A stretch of DNA of 64,000 nucleotides from Ambrosia x helenae (Eukaryota > Streptophyta > Magnoliopsida > Asterales > Asteraceae), in NCBI GenBank assembly GCA_030844895.1, contig CM061225.1, forward strand, positions 102,376,688-102,440,687. The letters run 5' to 3'. Position numbers and translations under genes: made by a program. Under the pieces are notes generated by a model. It ran no database searches. It was not told where the DNA came from and saw nothing but the letters and a program-made list of their open reading frames with translations. Of this stretch, positions 1-12,214 are shown one piece after another (within the stretch, counting starts at the first letter, position 1; each line of letters opens with the position of its first letter).

Positions 1-331
1 TCTTAAAGAATATACCCTTAAATTGTTAGCTCAAATGAATATTTAAAAAATATATATATAGGAAAGTGGGGAACTCTTTTGTCCCCCTACATTAAACAAT
101 TAAAGGAATAATATGGCTAACAGCTGGAAATGTGATTAAGATCTTAGGATCAAGAAATGGATAAGGCACAAACATGATTATAGTTCCTCTTGATTATGAA
201 AACTTTTAACATAAATTTACAAACTTTATATAACAAATGTGCAGAGTTTTTATAAAAAATGTTTGTTTTCATGTTAAAGAATCGAAATAAAGACCGCAAT
301 TGTATGTACAAATATTAATCTTTTAATCTAT

Positions 332-610
332 GCAGTCAAGGGCTCAAGGCACACCTAGGTGCCCAAGCGAGGCCACCTTGAGTGCAACAAGGCGCGAAAA
401 GCGCCTGAACCAGCAAAAAACTTGCATGAACCGACAAAACTAGTTTCAAACGGTCTGTACCAGTGTAAACCAGCCAAAAACACGTCTAAAACAGCCAAAA
501 ATGGCATGCACCGGATATGCACCTTGCTTGTCCAAGGCATGCGCTTTTTTGTGCGCCTTGCACCTAGGTGACAGGCTCGTCCTTTGCGACGTGAGCCTTT
601 AACAACCTAT
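332..610. repeat. GC-rich fold-back element in the lactonase intron
   Basis: An otherwise AT-rich intron contains a GC-rich block with inverted ends. One side reads CACCTAGGTGCCCAAGCGAGG and the other GCACCTAGGTGACAGGCTCG. The block resembles the AAGCGCGAGGC type of elements seen near 43.3, 50.5 and 53.5 kb. No clear target duplication was found, so the borders are approximate. Confidence 0.5.
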
Positions 611-641
611 ATAATAACATAAACTAATAATTGGTAGTTAC

Positions 642-1037
642 CTTAGACAAAAGATGATCTTTAGCAAGCTTATAGTTGCTATCAACATGATTCTTGGCAA
701 CCACTCGTTCATCATCCGCCCAAAATATATACCATTTTGACCAATCAACGGTCTTGTTATAAGGCGCTCCACATAGATTCCTGTTTTCACCTCAAATTAC
801 AAAATTCAAAATGAAAACTATGACACATAAACACATGATCAAGTCATCAAACATAATTTTCTACCTCATCAAGCTAATGATGGAGCCACCCGACAAAGCA
901 ATGGCGAAAAAGCCGCGTTCTTTAACCGACGCCTCAGATAATTCCGCTATATAATCAGCCAAATCCGTACTGAGTTCATCCAAACTTTCATGAACTCTCA
1001 CCTCCCCTCTGTTTTTGTTTGATCCCAAATGAGCCAT
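642..1037 (-). CDS. 6-phosphogluconolactonase, first two exons (partial)
   Basis: The protein would hydrolyse 6-phosphogluconolactone to 6-phosphogluconate in the oxidative pentose phosphate pathway. Exon 1 is 1037-865, with ATG at 1035-1037, and encodes 57 codons plus two bases. It starts MAHLGSNKN and contains the family motif FFAIALSGGS. It ends at a GT donor (AG|GTAGAA). Exon 2 is 780-642 after an AG acceptor and encodes NLCGAPYNKTVDWSKWYIFW followed by ADDERVVAKNH and SNYKLAKDHLLSK, ending AAG|GTAAC. The joined frame is open and matches the plant family across the junction. There is no N-terminal transit peptide, so a cytosolic isoform is inferred. The ADDERVV motif has one Asp more than the usual ADERVV. 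Later exons must lie left of position 1; nothing below 642 reads as the next exon. Both exons are too short for simple ORF calling. Confidence 0.87.
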
Positions 1038-1078
1038 TTTTCTTAAACCCTGCTAGTGTCTAAACCATAACATGATTA

Positions 1079-1080
<2 letters not shown>

Positions 1081-1156
<76 letters not shown>
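1081..1156. repeat. (TAA)n microsatellite upstream of the lactonase start
   Basis: About 25 uninterrupted TAA units lie about 45 bases upstream of the lactonase ATG. They fall in the promoter or 5' UTR. Confidence 0.98.
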
Positions 1157-2312
1157 TTAGACACAAAAGATCAAAACCAACATGTGCAATGTGATCAGGA
1201 CATGCATTTCACAACTAGGATACAATCAATAAAAAATCAACCAATTTTAGCTAAATTTTCTTGAATATATTAGGAAACAAAATGGGTCCTAAATAAAATA
1301 AAATAAAATAAAATAAAATCAAGAAAGTACTAAAAATATGGTCCATAAAATCCAAAACAAGATAACCAAGAACAAGTCTTGAAATTCCATACATTAAAAC
1401 ACATTAAAAAGGCACTAAATTAACTTATTAAAGCTAACAACTGAAACATGCTGCATTATAAACAAATCCCATATCATAATTAGCCATAAAATCAATATTA
1501 TATATCTTGATCATCATTCATTCATGAAGCTGCAATAAAATATTAGCATCATAATCTAGAGAGAGAAAGAGAGAAAGAGAGAGAGATGCTTACAAAATAG
1601 AAAATAAAAAGGATGATGCGTGGCAGAAGATGAAGACATTGATTTAAAGTGGAAGATATGTATGAGTTTATATATAAAAATATATATAAAAAATAAGGCA
1701 TGGTTACACGCAGTGAGACACACACATAGATATAGATATAGATAAATAGATACAGACCGTGTTGTAGAGTCTAAACATGGTGAAACATATGTTTATACAT
1801 GGTATAAACATGTATAAAATATATATCTATCAGGATTAGGATGTTGTAATTTGGAATAACTGGGACCAGCCCTTGAATAATAAATGTATGAAAATTGAAA
1901 GTGAAAGCAACTTTGACTGTGCGTATGACACGTGCATCCAATGATCGTTTCACTGATTAAAGTCTTTTAGTTTGTATCAGAAACCTATTTTCACACAAGA
2001 ATAAGAACAAAAGTGAACATATTAGTATTTAATATTTTATATTTATAGGTAAAAAATTTATGAATTGCAATATATTGTGAGCAATGGAGGTTTTTGTTTT
2101 TGTTTTTTATTTTTATTTTCGGATCATGAGTGCATGACAAATTTCATCCTATATATATTTTTCAAACAGAGGTTAGGTACCTTTCATATGTATAAATAAA
2201 TAAGGGTTATGATAATATTAAGTATGCGTCATAGCTATAACTAAGTACATATATATATAACAATATATAACAGAGCACATTAGCAAAGTTAAGTGAATGT
2301 GTTGAAAACTAA
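1157..2312. other. Intergenic, no gene seen
   Basis: AT-rich sequence with a short (TAAAA)n run near 1292-1318 and a GA-rich tract near 1558-1584. It probably includes the promoter of the lactonase. I see no coding region. Confidence 0.6.
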
Positions 2313-2595
2313 GGGGCTGTTTGGTTGATTAAGTGCTGAATCATTAAGAGGTCTGAATGGTTAAGCGCTGAATCATTAAGTCGGACCTCTTAATGGTTAG
2401 TTTTCTTGTCCCACGTTGGTAGGGGAGCCTCATTAAGGTTCAGCCTAGCTCAGTGCTTAATGGTTCAGCAACATCCCAAATCTTAATGATTCAGACGTAA
2501 CCATTCAATTCAGAAGCTGAAACAAACGCGCTGAATGCTGAATCATTCAGCACTGAATGCTTAAGAGCCTCATTAAGAGGCTACCAAACAGCCCC
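2313..2595. mobile_element. Tourist-like MITE, copy 1
   Basis: The terminal inverted repeats are GGGGCTGTTTGGT and ACCAAACAGCCCC, flanked by TAA on both sides (2310-2312 and 2596-2598). A 3-bp TWA target duplication is the mark of PIF/Harbinger-derived Tourist MITEs. The inside is built from repeats of CTTAATGATTCAG. Related copies lie at 5040, 23146, 31181, 40741 and 52482. Confidence 0.88.
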
Positions 2596-2772
2596 TAAGT
2601 TCAAAATGTCTTTTAAAACATTGTAGAACTCTAAGGCAATGGCGTGTGAGGATGGACCATCCTTGAAAGACTACCCTCTATATCATCTGTCATCATCAAG
2701 GATGGTAGTCTTCCTTTTTAAAATAGGCCAAGAGTGTGGGGATGGTCCCCTCCTTTATTTTTATTATTATTA

Positions 2773-3417
2773 CTAGCTGATTACCCCGGGAGGGTCCCGG
2801 GGTTGAAAAATATAATTTTACGTGATAACCTATTGCAAATGGCTTAAGTTAACTAACCACTAAATCTCTCAATCATTGCATTTCATAGTATTTTAAATGA
2901 TAACATGGCGATTGGGCTGATTTTCAACATCATAGATAAGAACCTGGTTTAAAAGAAAAAACATGATTAATGAATAACATGAACACTTTGTGTGTTATTT
3001 TCCTGTATAAACGAAACCCCACAAAAAATAGGCGATTTTTTCTCCGTTTTTTATATAGCACTATGGTACTCGTTGGAAAGATAATAAACCGCTCGTTAAT
3101 TTGGTGTAATTTTTTTCTTTAAAAAATCTCGTATATAAAAGATATAAACGTTTAAAAATTATGAGAGGAAACATGAGAAAGAAAATTTTAAATTTATTTT
3201 TAAATTCTTTTTTCTTAAAATAACTGAATTTAATTTTAGTAATTGAGAATTTAGGGTTTTATGTTTATTTTTTTTAATTAAAAAAGGAAAAAAAATTCAA
3301 AAACACTAAAATCTTTCAATTATGATGCCACGTGGCACTCTCAAGGGGAGGTTGAGGCATCCATTGCACGCCACGTCAGCATATACGTTTTCTTTTATAT
3401 ATAGATATAGATATAGA
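2773..3417 (-). mobile_element. Non-autonomous Helitron
   Basis: Read on the minus strand it begins TCTATATC (3417) and ends in a GC-rich hairpin (CCCCGGGACC...CCCGGGG) followed by CTAG at 2776-2773 and then T. This is the usual Helitron 3' end. A second copy of the family with the same internal GTGGGGTTT...ACAGGAAAA stretch ends at 48277. No replicase or helicase gene is present. Confidence 0.75.
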
Positions 3418-3562
3418 TTATTATTATTATTATTATTATATTAATAATAATTCTATTTCAAAGTAATAAATTAAAATAAATACTAAAATTAATAAAAAAA
3501 AAGTTACAATAAAAAAACATAAAGTTAAAAAAAAAATACAAGATTACATAACATTAAAAAAA

Positions 3563-4560
3563 TTACAAAGAAACTAGTTGTCGTGTCCGGTTGTTCCAAA
3601 TGTATTCAATCAAATCTGCTTGAAGATAATAATGTATGTGCTCGTTACGTAACGAGAATTCGTTTAACTCTTGCTGAGCCGGGCTAACCGGAATAGTATT
3701 ATCCTCCACCGCGTTTTCGTCAAACTCACAAATAATTCGAACTTCGTCTTCGAGGATCATGTTATGCAACAAGATACAAACATACATACAATAACGTAGT
3801 TTTTTTGGGTTCAAAAGCACCTGTCAGGTTTTCGATTATGTGCCGTTTTGATTGTAGAACCCCAAATACTCATTCAATGTCTTTTCTTGTTGGTTCTTGA
3901 TACTTAACAAATTTCTTTGTTTTTTCGTATGTCGGGTGTTGAACAGTTTTTACGATTGTAGAGTAGGTTGGGTATATTCTATCAACAAGATAATACCTGC
4001 GCCTATAATATTCCACCCTTGAAACTGTAAACCTGGTATTTGGACCAGTTCCTTTTACAACATCGTCGAAAACCACGGATTGATTGATGACGTAAATGTC
4101 GTTATTCGAACCGGGAACACCAAAGAAAGCATGTCATATCCATAAATCTTGGACGTAGCAACCCCTAGGATTATTGTTGGAGGTCCTTGATCGCCTCGCA
4201 TAAACTTCCCGGGCGATGCATTCAGGCAATTCCACCACGGCCAATGCATGCAATCAATGCTTCCAAGCATTCCTGAAAAACCATGCTTTTGTAAGTGGAA
4301 TTGATACAACTTTTGGACGCCATTGGAAGTTGGTTTTCGCAAATATTTTTTGTTATAGATCTTCACAACACGTTTACTAAACATATACAAACATTCTTGT
4401 ACAGTTCTTTCAAACATCCTTAAATATTCGTCCTACGAATCAGCCAAAATTCACATCCGATCACTTGTTTCAGATTGCTTTATTTGTTTCTTCAAGTGAT
4501 GTTGCGTACTTGCGTAGCAAGGCTGAATTTTGGCATACCTAAGAAGCATTAAACCTAATT
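3563..4560 (-). pseudogene. PIF/Harbinger DDE transposase (HARBI1-like), broken
   Basis: Three overlapping minus-strand pieces form one degenerate plant Harbinger transposase. The first, 4417-4055, contains GSIDCMHWPWWNC and the PPTIILGVA stretch with the first catalytic Asp. The second, 4076-3870, contains YYLVDRIYP with the second Asp and RKDIE with the Glu. The third, 3820-3563, contains the C-terminal CILLHNMILEDE motif. A frameshift between the first two pieces and a stop just after RKDIE show it is dead. The N-terminal part near 4420-4560 is poorly preserved. It may be a relative of the source of the Tourist MITEs on both sides, but no shared ends were demonstrated. Confidence 0.88.
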
Positions 4561-5036
4561 ACATATGTGTTTGTATAAGATTCATTTTATATTTTTAAAA
4601 TCGTAGATGTGATTTTGTTTGTTTTCAGTACCGCGTTATAAATTGTTGTGAAAGTAAGAATTATTAGTGGAGGTTGATTGTGTTTGCTATTTATGAAAGT
4701 ATATTTCTTAAGGTGGATTATAATTAAAAACATTTTTATGCATAAAATAGTATTTTTCATAATAAAAACCATTTACAATAAGATTTGTATGTATATTTAA
4801 TTTAACCCTATCTATTCTACATAATTCGTTTAGCAATATTTTCGATATTTAATTTTTCCCCCTTGATTTAAAAACTTGATCGGTTGATCCATTTGCCAAT
4901 GGAAAGGTGACTTGCAAACTTCACCAACTTCGTTTAATTCCCAAAATTAAAATATGCTAATTTTTTTAATGTGTAGTTCAATAGTGAAATCCTAGTCCTA
5001 ACAACCTTCATGACCCATCTATTTGAACTTCGAGGC
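4561..5036. other. AT-rich spacer, no gene seen
   Basis: The sequence between the transposase remnant and the next MITE is AT-rich with no recognisable coding region or repeat ends. Confidence 0.5.
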
Positions 5037-5039
5037 TAA

Positions 5040-5321
5040 GGGGCTGTTCGGTAACCTCTTAATGAGGCTTTGAACAATTCAACGTTGAATGATTCAGCAT
5101 TCAGCGCGTTTGTTTTAGCTTCTGAATAGAATGGTTAAGTCTGAACCATTAAGATTTGAGAAGTTGCTGAACCATTAAACATTGAACCTTAATGAGGCTC
5201 TCATACCAATGTGGGACAAGAATACTAACCGTTGTCCAATTTAATGATTCAACACTTAACCATTCAGACCTCTTAATAATTCAGCACTTAATCAATTGTG
5301 ATATCCGTCACTTTTATTATT

Positions 5322-5369
<48 letters not shown>

Positions 5370-7919
5370 TCAGATTATATATACATATCTATAAACACCT
5401 CTTAAACCCAAACCATTAGCCTTATCAAGGCTAACCAAACCATAGCTCAAACCCAACCACCTTGTGTTGTATCTGAGCCCACTAGACCCAAGCCCAACAA
5501 CAGCCAAGGCCCTCCTCCCCATTTTCAGTTTTAATCAAAAAATAAAGGTCCCTGCTCGGATTCGAACCTGGACCACTTCCACACACACACACACGCGCGC
5601 TACACCACCTGGACCAAACCTCTTAGTTGGTTTAAACCCAACTTAAAATTTATTTAACACCTTCTAAAATTGTTCTTCTTCTTCTCTGTTCGAACAAACA
5701 GCAGCAGCGATGTTATTTTATTTTATATTTTTTTTTTCTCTTTTTTCTTCTTTTAACCCTTTTATTTGGCCTAATTAACTCATGTTAATTATGGTTTGAC
5801 TTAGGATACGCGATTTCCGGCCTATCATCTACCATTACACGTTCAATTAACGTTTAATTCATAACCAATTCTGTGATTTTGACGCGTCAACCATTAAACG
5901 GGTCAAACCTTCCAATTATGCAACCTGGACCTAGACACTATAAATTGAGCATTCAGGGACCATCACAACTCGCCATTTCATCTTTCTCCACCTCTGTTTC
6001 TTCATAATTACTCTCAAATCTTGATCTGCGATCGTGTTTTGACTTGGGCTTTGACCGAGCAATTCGTAATCAAAATCATTCTTGTAAGTGTAATCTTTGT
6101 TGTGGTTTTGTTAATCGGCGATCGCACAATATTAGCCCCATGTTTAATTGGGCTAATGCTGCGAGAATCGTCTGATTGGAAATCTAGGGCACGTATTCAA
6201 GATTTTGGGGAAGAACACATTCATTCTGTTTGTATTTAATTTAAAACAACAACATCCAAACACAACCACTGGCTTGGACCAGATGGTTGTGTCTGGTGCC
6301 CTATACACGAGCCACCCGGTTCGAGTCCCGCGGTAGCGTCCTTTTTGTTCTTTATTATTTTTTTTTACAATCAACTACTTATATATATATTACATTTAAT
6401 CTTGTAAATTCATTTTTAATTATTAAAACCTTTTTATAAATTCTAAAAAAAATTATATTTAATAAATCTGAGTTAAAAGTTTTATTTACAATTTTTATTT
6501 TTCTAAAATTCATTTATTTAATATTTATAATAATTAAATCAATTTTATGCTATTATATTTATAAAAATCCATTAAAATATCAAAACGATCTTATAAATTT
6601 CCACAAAAATTATCCTAAGTTTTTATGACATTAATCTTTTCAGAAATGATTTTTATTTCTGAAAAATCATTTATATAATATTTTTAATCAATTTTTGTTA
6701 GTTTTAATCATAAATAAATCATAAGAAATTCATTTTTCAATATTTTTGTACCAAAATTTTACATAAATTATTTCTATTCATTTGGAACTGAAATACAATT
6801 TTTAATTCAGAAATTCTTTGATTTTAATATTTTTAGATATTAAAGTCATATTTTGACAATTTGAAATAATTAGATTAATTATTCTATTTTCAAGAAAATA
6901 ATTTTATAAAAATTATTTTCATACTCAAAACCTTATGTTATGATTATATTCAACTTAAGATTTTACAAAGAGACTTTTATTTATTTATTTATTAAATTTC
7001 ATATATTTAATAAACAATTCATTAATTAATCAAATAAGCATTTATCCCCAAATTCGAAGCCCTAGAAATACATATATCCTAGAGTTATTTCCCTTACACA
7101 TTATCGAATACTTTAGGTTGATCATTTGGGAGTAATCTCAATTCATATTTCGTTGTCCAAGTCCAATTTCAAGTTATTACGTGAACTGTGAGTATTCCTA
7201 CCCCTTTTTGCTTTTATACATTTTTGGGGTGTTACATGTACACTATTACAATTTCAAATACAAGTTTACACTTTTACAATACAATTCTAGTACTATGTGC
7301 ATTGCTTACAACGTGCTTTATGCTTAGACATTACATGTGGATTACATTTGTACTTAGTGAAATCATTAACATGGTACAAGCCGACCTTAACATTGGATAG
7401 CGCTATTTGGATTGACAACCCGCCTAGATTGATTCTCCCCCTTTTTCATCGGAGATCCGTGGCCATTGTTAAGTTTTTATCCATTTATTGGATAAGTACA
7501 CTACAGTTCATACAGTACATTATACAGTCACAGGGTTGATTTCGCTCATTTGTATGATACATAGTTTACATATTTGCACAGTAGCTTGCACTTGAATTGT
7601 ATATCTTTTAACCTACTATATATATCAAAACTAGGAATGCTCACCAACATTTCTTATGTTGACCAAATCTATTTTGTACATGTTTCAGGTGCAGTTTGAT
7701 ATAGTGCTTTAGCAAGGGATACTTAGTGCATTATTTTAATCAGTTATTTCATTTTTTTACATTTCATTTAAGACTTTATATTTCCATTTCCATGTAAGAC
7801 AATTTTGGTTATTCAATAATATTTACATTTTAGTACCATGAGCTTTTGAACAATCGTCACTACGTGGCACCTCGATGATTCCGCCATCGGTTGGGGTGTT
7901 ACATCAATCAAACAACCCC
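5040..7919. mobile_element. Tourist-like MITE, copy 2, split by an LTR
   Basis: The left part (5040-5296) starts GGGGCTGTTCGG after a TAA, and the right end (7904-7919) finishes CAAACAACCCC before TAA. Removing the 2607-bp insert and one copy of its 5-bp duplication rejoins the typical MITE 3' end (CTTAATCAATCAAAC). Confidence 0.87.
5297..7903 (+). mobile_element. LTR, probably a solo LTR, nested in the MITE
   Basis: The insert starts TGTGATATCC and ends GGGTGTTACA (TG...CA), flanked by the identical 5-bp duplication TCAAT at 5292-5296 and 7904-7908. A TATAAAT at 5939-5945 is followed by transcript-like sequence, as expected for a U3/R border. There are no gag-pol motifs and no second LTR, so a solo LTR left by recombination is the simplest reading. 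It contains a (TAA)n run near 5327-5365 and two tRNA-like fragments with B-box-like GGTTCGAGTCC (around 6318) or its reverse (around 5560). Confidence 0.78.
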
Positions 7920-7922
7920 TAA

Positions 7923-8888
7923 ATTGGTAATACTTCAATATTATACCAGCATTTTAGCGTGTGTTGCGCAGCGAGATTTGTAGGTTTTGATATGATTGAT
8001 ATGCGTAAGGATCCGACCAATACGTATTATGAAAAAAGAAAGAGTTAATTGCTAATTTAGTCTCTGAGGTTTGACAAAAAATGTCACTTTAGTCCAAATA
8101 TTTTTTTTTCTTATGTATGTCCCTGAGGTTTCCCATTTTTGGTCATTTTCATCAACTGCCCTAACTTCGTTTACAAAACCCAGTTAAGTCAGGGGCATTT
8201 TTGTCCAGTTAAGTCATTTTTGTCCCTGTGTTTGCCTAAACTAACAGGTTCACCACGAGTATAACACTCTGAGTACTTGTGGTTTGTCCAGCTAACACTT
8301 TACGTCCCTGAAACTAATGACTGTTAGGTCTTTAGTTAGTTTGTAGGTAAAATGACTAATATTACTAAAACAAAATTAGTAATATTAGTCATTTTACCAA
8401 ATATTACTAAAAGAAAATGAATACATGTTATTAGATACCAAACATATCATTAAAAGATAAATAAAAGAAAGAGTTGATTACCAAAACCGTCCATGTGGTT
8501 TGGGCCAATATGTCAGTCCAGCCCAAAACTTTAAAAATTGCTTGAACGGTCCCCTGACTTTTGACGAAATAGGCCAAAACAGTCCATTTCGTTAACTGGG
8601 TTAAGTCAGTGTCATTAACTGATGTTTATAAAAATATAAACAGTCCATGACTTTTGATGAAATAGGCCAATTAGTATGCGCGAAACTATTATCTGAACAT
8701 TAGTTTATATTGACTGTTTGATGATGATGTGGCCATTTGTGATTGGATGATTCAATTGTGTTTTGGCGTTAAAATTTTAAGGCCCCCCTCCCCTTCCAAA
8801 TTAGCGCCCGGGTGTAACGTGTTCCCGGCACTAATTTGGTTTTCACGTTTCCCATAAATACCCCACTACACCCACTCTAAGGCTATCA

Positions 8889-8949
<61 letters not shown>

Positions 8950-9917
8950 TCACTTATTTCATGATAAAGTACTTTAAGAAATCTCATCAGACATGGTTTT
9001 CATATACTTATGATCTTTATAAAACAAAATTTTAGACCTGTCAATTTGCAAGTTTAATGTTCTTGAAAGGTTTGTGGCATGGAAGAACATGAATCACTCA
9101 TGATGAAAAGAATAGAGGGCTTTCGGGTGTCACTTAGCCATCGAATTTAAAGACAAAATGGGCCAAAATTAGTGATCTAAAAATAATCAAAACCCCACAT
9201 CATCATATTCATGACTTTATCTTTACTTGACTACCCCATGTTCTTAGGAATCTAGCAATATAGGCTACTACAAATTGACAAATTATATATATGAGGGTGC
9301 CACGGGCCAAATATTTAAAGATTAGGTCTACTCATGAATGTGGTTAATATTTGAGGGTTTGGTTATTCTGTCTATCTTTTAAAAGTTTCTAGGCGATTAA
9401 GATGCCAAAAATACTTCACTTAGGGCCACTTTCTTGGTGAGTTCAAGATATAACTAGACTAATGTAACCCAATAACACATGGGGTCGGAAGTTGGTCAAT
9501 AGTGCCAAGAAAGTTGGTCCTGGTGAGTCTAAGTTTTTAGGAGGAGAGAGAAGATATACTAAGGATGCATATGTTTGGGACTCAATCTTGTGAGCGAGGT
9601 CATTGTCCCAAAAATATTGCATGAGGTGACATGATGTAGCGTCAAGAGGTGCACGCTCCGTTCGAGGGTTGTGTGCAAGTTGGAAACAGTCGCCAAAAAG
9701 GGTTATATGCTAACCCAAAGAAGGATTGTGGTCCGACCACAATCCCTCTTTGATGGGAAAGCAAGGGACCGCTCATGCTGATGCCGGTATGGAAGAGGGG
9801 GGCGGTGTACGCCGACCCATCATCACCATGCCGGAGCTATACCTGCTTCCACACCGAGTGGTCTAACAAACCTATCAATTTTTTAAAAAAAAAACATCTT
9901 ATATGCTTAATAAGATA
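7923..9917. other. Intergenic, repeat remnants, no gene seen
   Basis: It contains GAGGTTTG/TTTTGTCC-type repeat fragments (8040-8660), a perfect hairpin at 8346-8398, a (TAA)n microsatellite at about 8890-8948 and GC-rich inverted fragments near 9640-9860. None reads as a gene. Confidence 0.55.
8346..8398. repeat. Perfect 23-bp inverted repeat
   Basis: Arms 8346-8368 and 8376-8398 are exact reverse complements with a 7-base loop (AACAAAA). The stem is AT-rich and starts GGTAAAATGACTAATATTAC. It could be the core of a small fold-back element. Confidence 0.95.
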
Positions 9918-10839
9918 CTAGTGGGTTGGCCCGCGTGATGCGGCGGGTACACAACCTCTAATATAACGCTACTATACACAATCTAAAAGACATGTTATAA
10001 GATGCAAGAAGTCGTTAATGTTCTCTAAATATTTTTGTTTAATAAGAATAGGGGACCAAATTCCGACTTAGTGATATGATAGTTATAAATGTGAAATATT
10101 TATGTTGTAAACTATGGCGTCAAGGCGAATAGGCGCACTTACGATAGCCAGAATGGCATGTAAAAAAGAAAATAAAAAAATTAATCACTTTATTCATCTA
10201 TGCTTTAGTGATTGCACGAAATTGACTAAACACGATGTATCGATGGTTAATGATAGAGTTTATGAGTTGCATTATTATTTTGCATTGTCCATGATCGATC
10301 CGTGATAGATGTATCGATGGTTAATGATAGAGTTTATGAGTTGCATTATTATTTTGCATTGTCCATGATCGATCCGTGATAGATGTCTCGATGGTTAATG
10401 ATAGAGTTTATGAGTTGCATTATTATTTTGTACAATTGCTATTAAAAGTGGTACATAAGGGTATAAATGGAACAAAGAGGGTAAAAATTTGGAGATTACA
10501 CTTGAGGCTTTTAATATGTCATCTTAATTTTGACATTTTAGACATTTTTGGCCATGACTCCCCTTTTATAATGTAGTATAAATATAGATATAGAAGTATA
10601 GATATAGATAAACATAAACATAAAGAGGGCGTAGTTATAATAAAGAGTGATGAAATTAAAGACGGGTGAAATGATTTCTTTGGGTTACATGGTACAAGTA
10701 TCTTAATGCATTGAAGGGTAAATTAGGGAAGATTTATATGACATTTGAGGGTTAAAGCACATGGATTTTCATATGCCATCTTAAGTTTACCAACTTGGAC
10801 AACTTTATCCATCCCTCACTCTTTATAATGTAGTAGAGA
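9918..10839 (-). mobile_element. Helitron, with a second 5' end
   Basis: On the minus strand the 3' end is a hairpin-forming CGCCGCATCACGCGGGC stretch, then CCAACCCACTAG (9921-9918) and T. A 5' terminus TCTCTACTACATTATAAAG begins at 10839, preceded by A, as expected for insertion between A and T. A second similar 5' end lies at about 10588, so this may be two overlapping or nested copies. It contains a 74-bp tandem repeat. Confidence 0.72.
10234..10434. repeat. 74-bp tandem repeat, about 2.7 copies
   Basis: The sequence starting GATGTATCGATGG recurs at 10234, 10308 and 10382, each 74 bases apart and nearly identical. It lies inside the Helitron. Confidence 0.95.
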
Positions 10840-10977
10840 TAAATAAAAGTATCTAAATAAATTGGTTGAAGATTAAGATAACTAGACACACACCCTACTC
10901 TCATATCAAGATTCATTAATCTTAAATCGGGATTTTGATTTTGAAGGTTTTTTCTTCAAGTTTTTATAAAAATAAGA

Positions 10978-11116
10978 CTTGCCATTGAGGCTTTGGCCCA
11001 GTAATGTGGGGTGAGGATGTACAGGATAAGGTCAGGAGTTTGAACCCCCCCCCCCCCTCCCCCATATGATAAGGGGGAATATTAGGTGAGAATGTAATTA
11101 GCCGTTCAAAAAAAAT
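10978..11116 (+). mobile_element. tRNA-derived SINE, short copy
   Basis: A tRNA-like head (TTGGCCCAGTAATGTGG as A box, AGGAGTTTGAACCCC as B box) is followed by the family tail TAGCCGTTCAAAAAAAA. AAAATAAG occurs on both sides and may be the target duplication. A run of 13 C occupies 11045-11057. Confidence 0.65.
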
Positions 11117-11124
11117 AAAAATAA

Positions 11125-12172
11125 GGGTTAACTGCCATTTTCGTCATTGAGGTTTGGTCCTGTTTGCTGCTACAGTCCAAAAAAAAAAAAAATTTACAAC
11201 TGGACATCTGACGTTTGGATTTTAAGGATATTTCCGTCCAATTCACTAACTATGTTTGTTAATCCACCTATTTATTTTTGTTTTTCTATTTTTTTCAATC
11301 ATTTACTTTTTTATATAATAAAACATAATATATTTATTGTGTATAATCTCTCTCTCTCTCTCTCTCACTCTCCCCCTCTTCCTCTCCCCCTCTTGCTCTC
11401 TCCCTCTCCCTCTCTCTCAGAGAGACACGTCTTCACCCCACTTTCAACCCATCTTCACCCCTACAAACCCACCAGAGCAACCGTCACTAGGGGTGTTAAA
11501 AAAAATCCGAATTCGAATCCGAAAAATTCGATAATCCGTATCCGAATTATCCGAAATTTTGGATTCGGATACTGATTTTGAAAATTTTCGGATAATCGGA
11601 TTATCCGAATCCGAATATTAAAATATATATATATATAAATATATATAATATTATATACACTACATAACACAATACAAAATCCCTAATCCTCCTAACCCTA
11701 AGTCCATACTACTCCAATCCATAGCAGTCGATCTCTCTTCTCTTCTCTATAACAGCCCCCGTCCACCTCGTCTCCGACCTCCACATCCCCCGTCCACCAA
11801 ACGGTAAGTTTCTTTTACATTTTTTTTTGTTCAAGTTTCATTTATCTAACTTCGATTTTTGTTTTTTTTACATGTTCACATTTTAGACATAAAAGGGGAG
11901 AGAGGGAGAAAGAGAGAGAATCAGATACACAGATGGTGAAAGTGGGTGTTGCGGGATGATTGATTGGGTTTTTAGGGTTTAAAACCCTTTTTAAGGGGAA
12001 GATGAAGATGGCAAGATATTTCTGATTAAAATAATCATAGACAAAATGTTCAAATTGACCTTCATTTAACTAGGCAAATTGAAAAAAATGTCGCTCACTT
12101 AATGTCACTTTCTAACCCAGTTAGTGAATTGGACGGAAATAACACCAAAATTCAAACATTAGGTGTCCAGTT

Positions 12173-12214
<42 letters not shown>

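Noticed and set aside
1081..1156. CRISPR-like periodicity
   Set aside because: The regular spacing in this and other arrays is a simple microsatellite; no repeat-spacer structure exists, and the genome is eukaryotic.
6270..6335. tRNA-like sequence with GGTTCGAGTCCC
   Set aside because: Only a B-box-like part is convincing. The acceptor and anticodon stems do not fold, and it sits inside the LTR.
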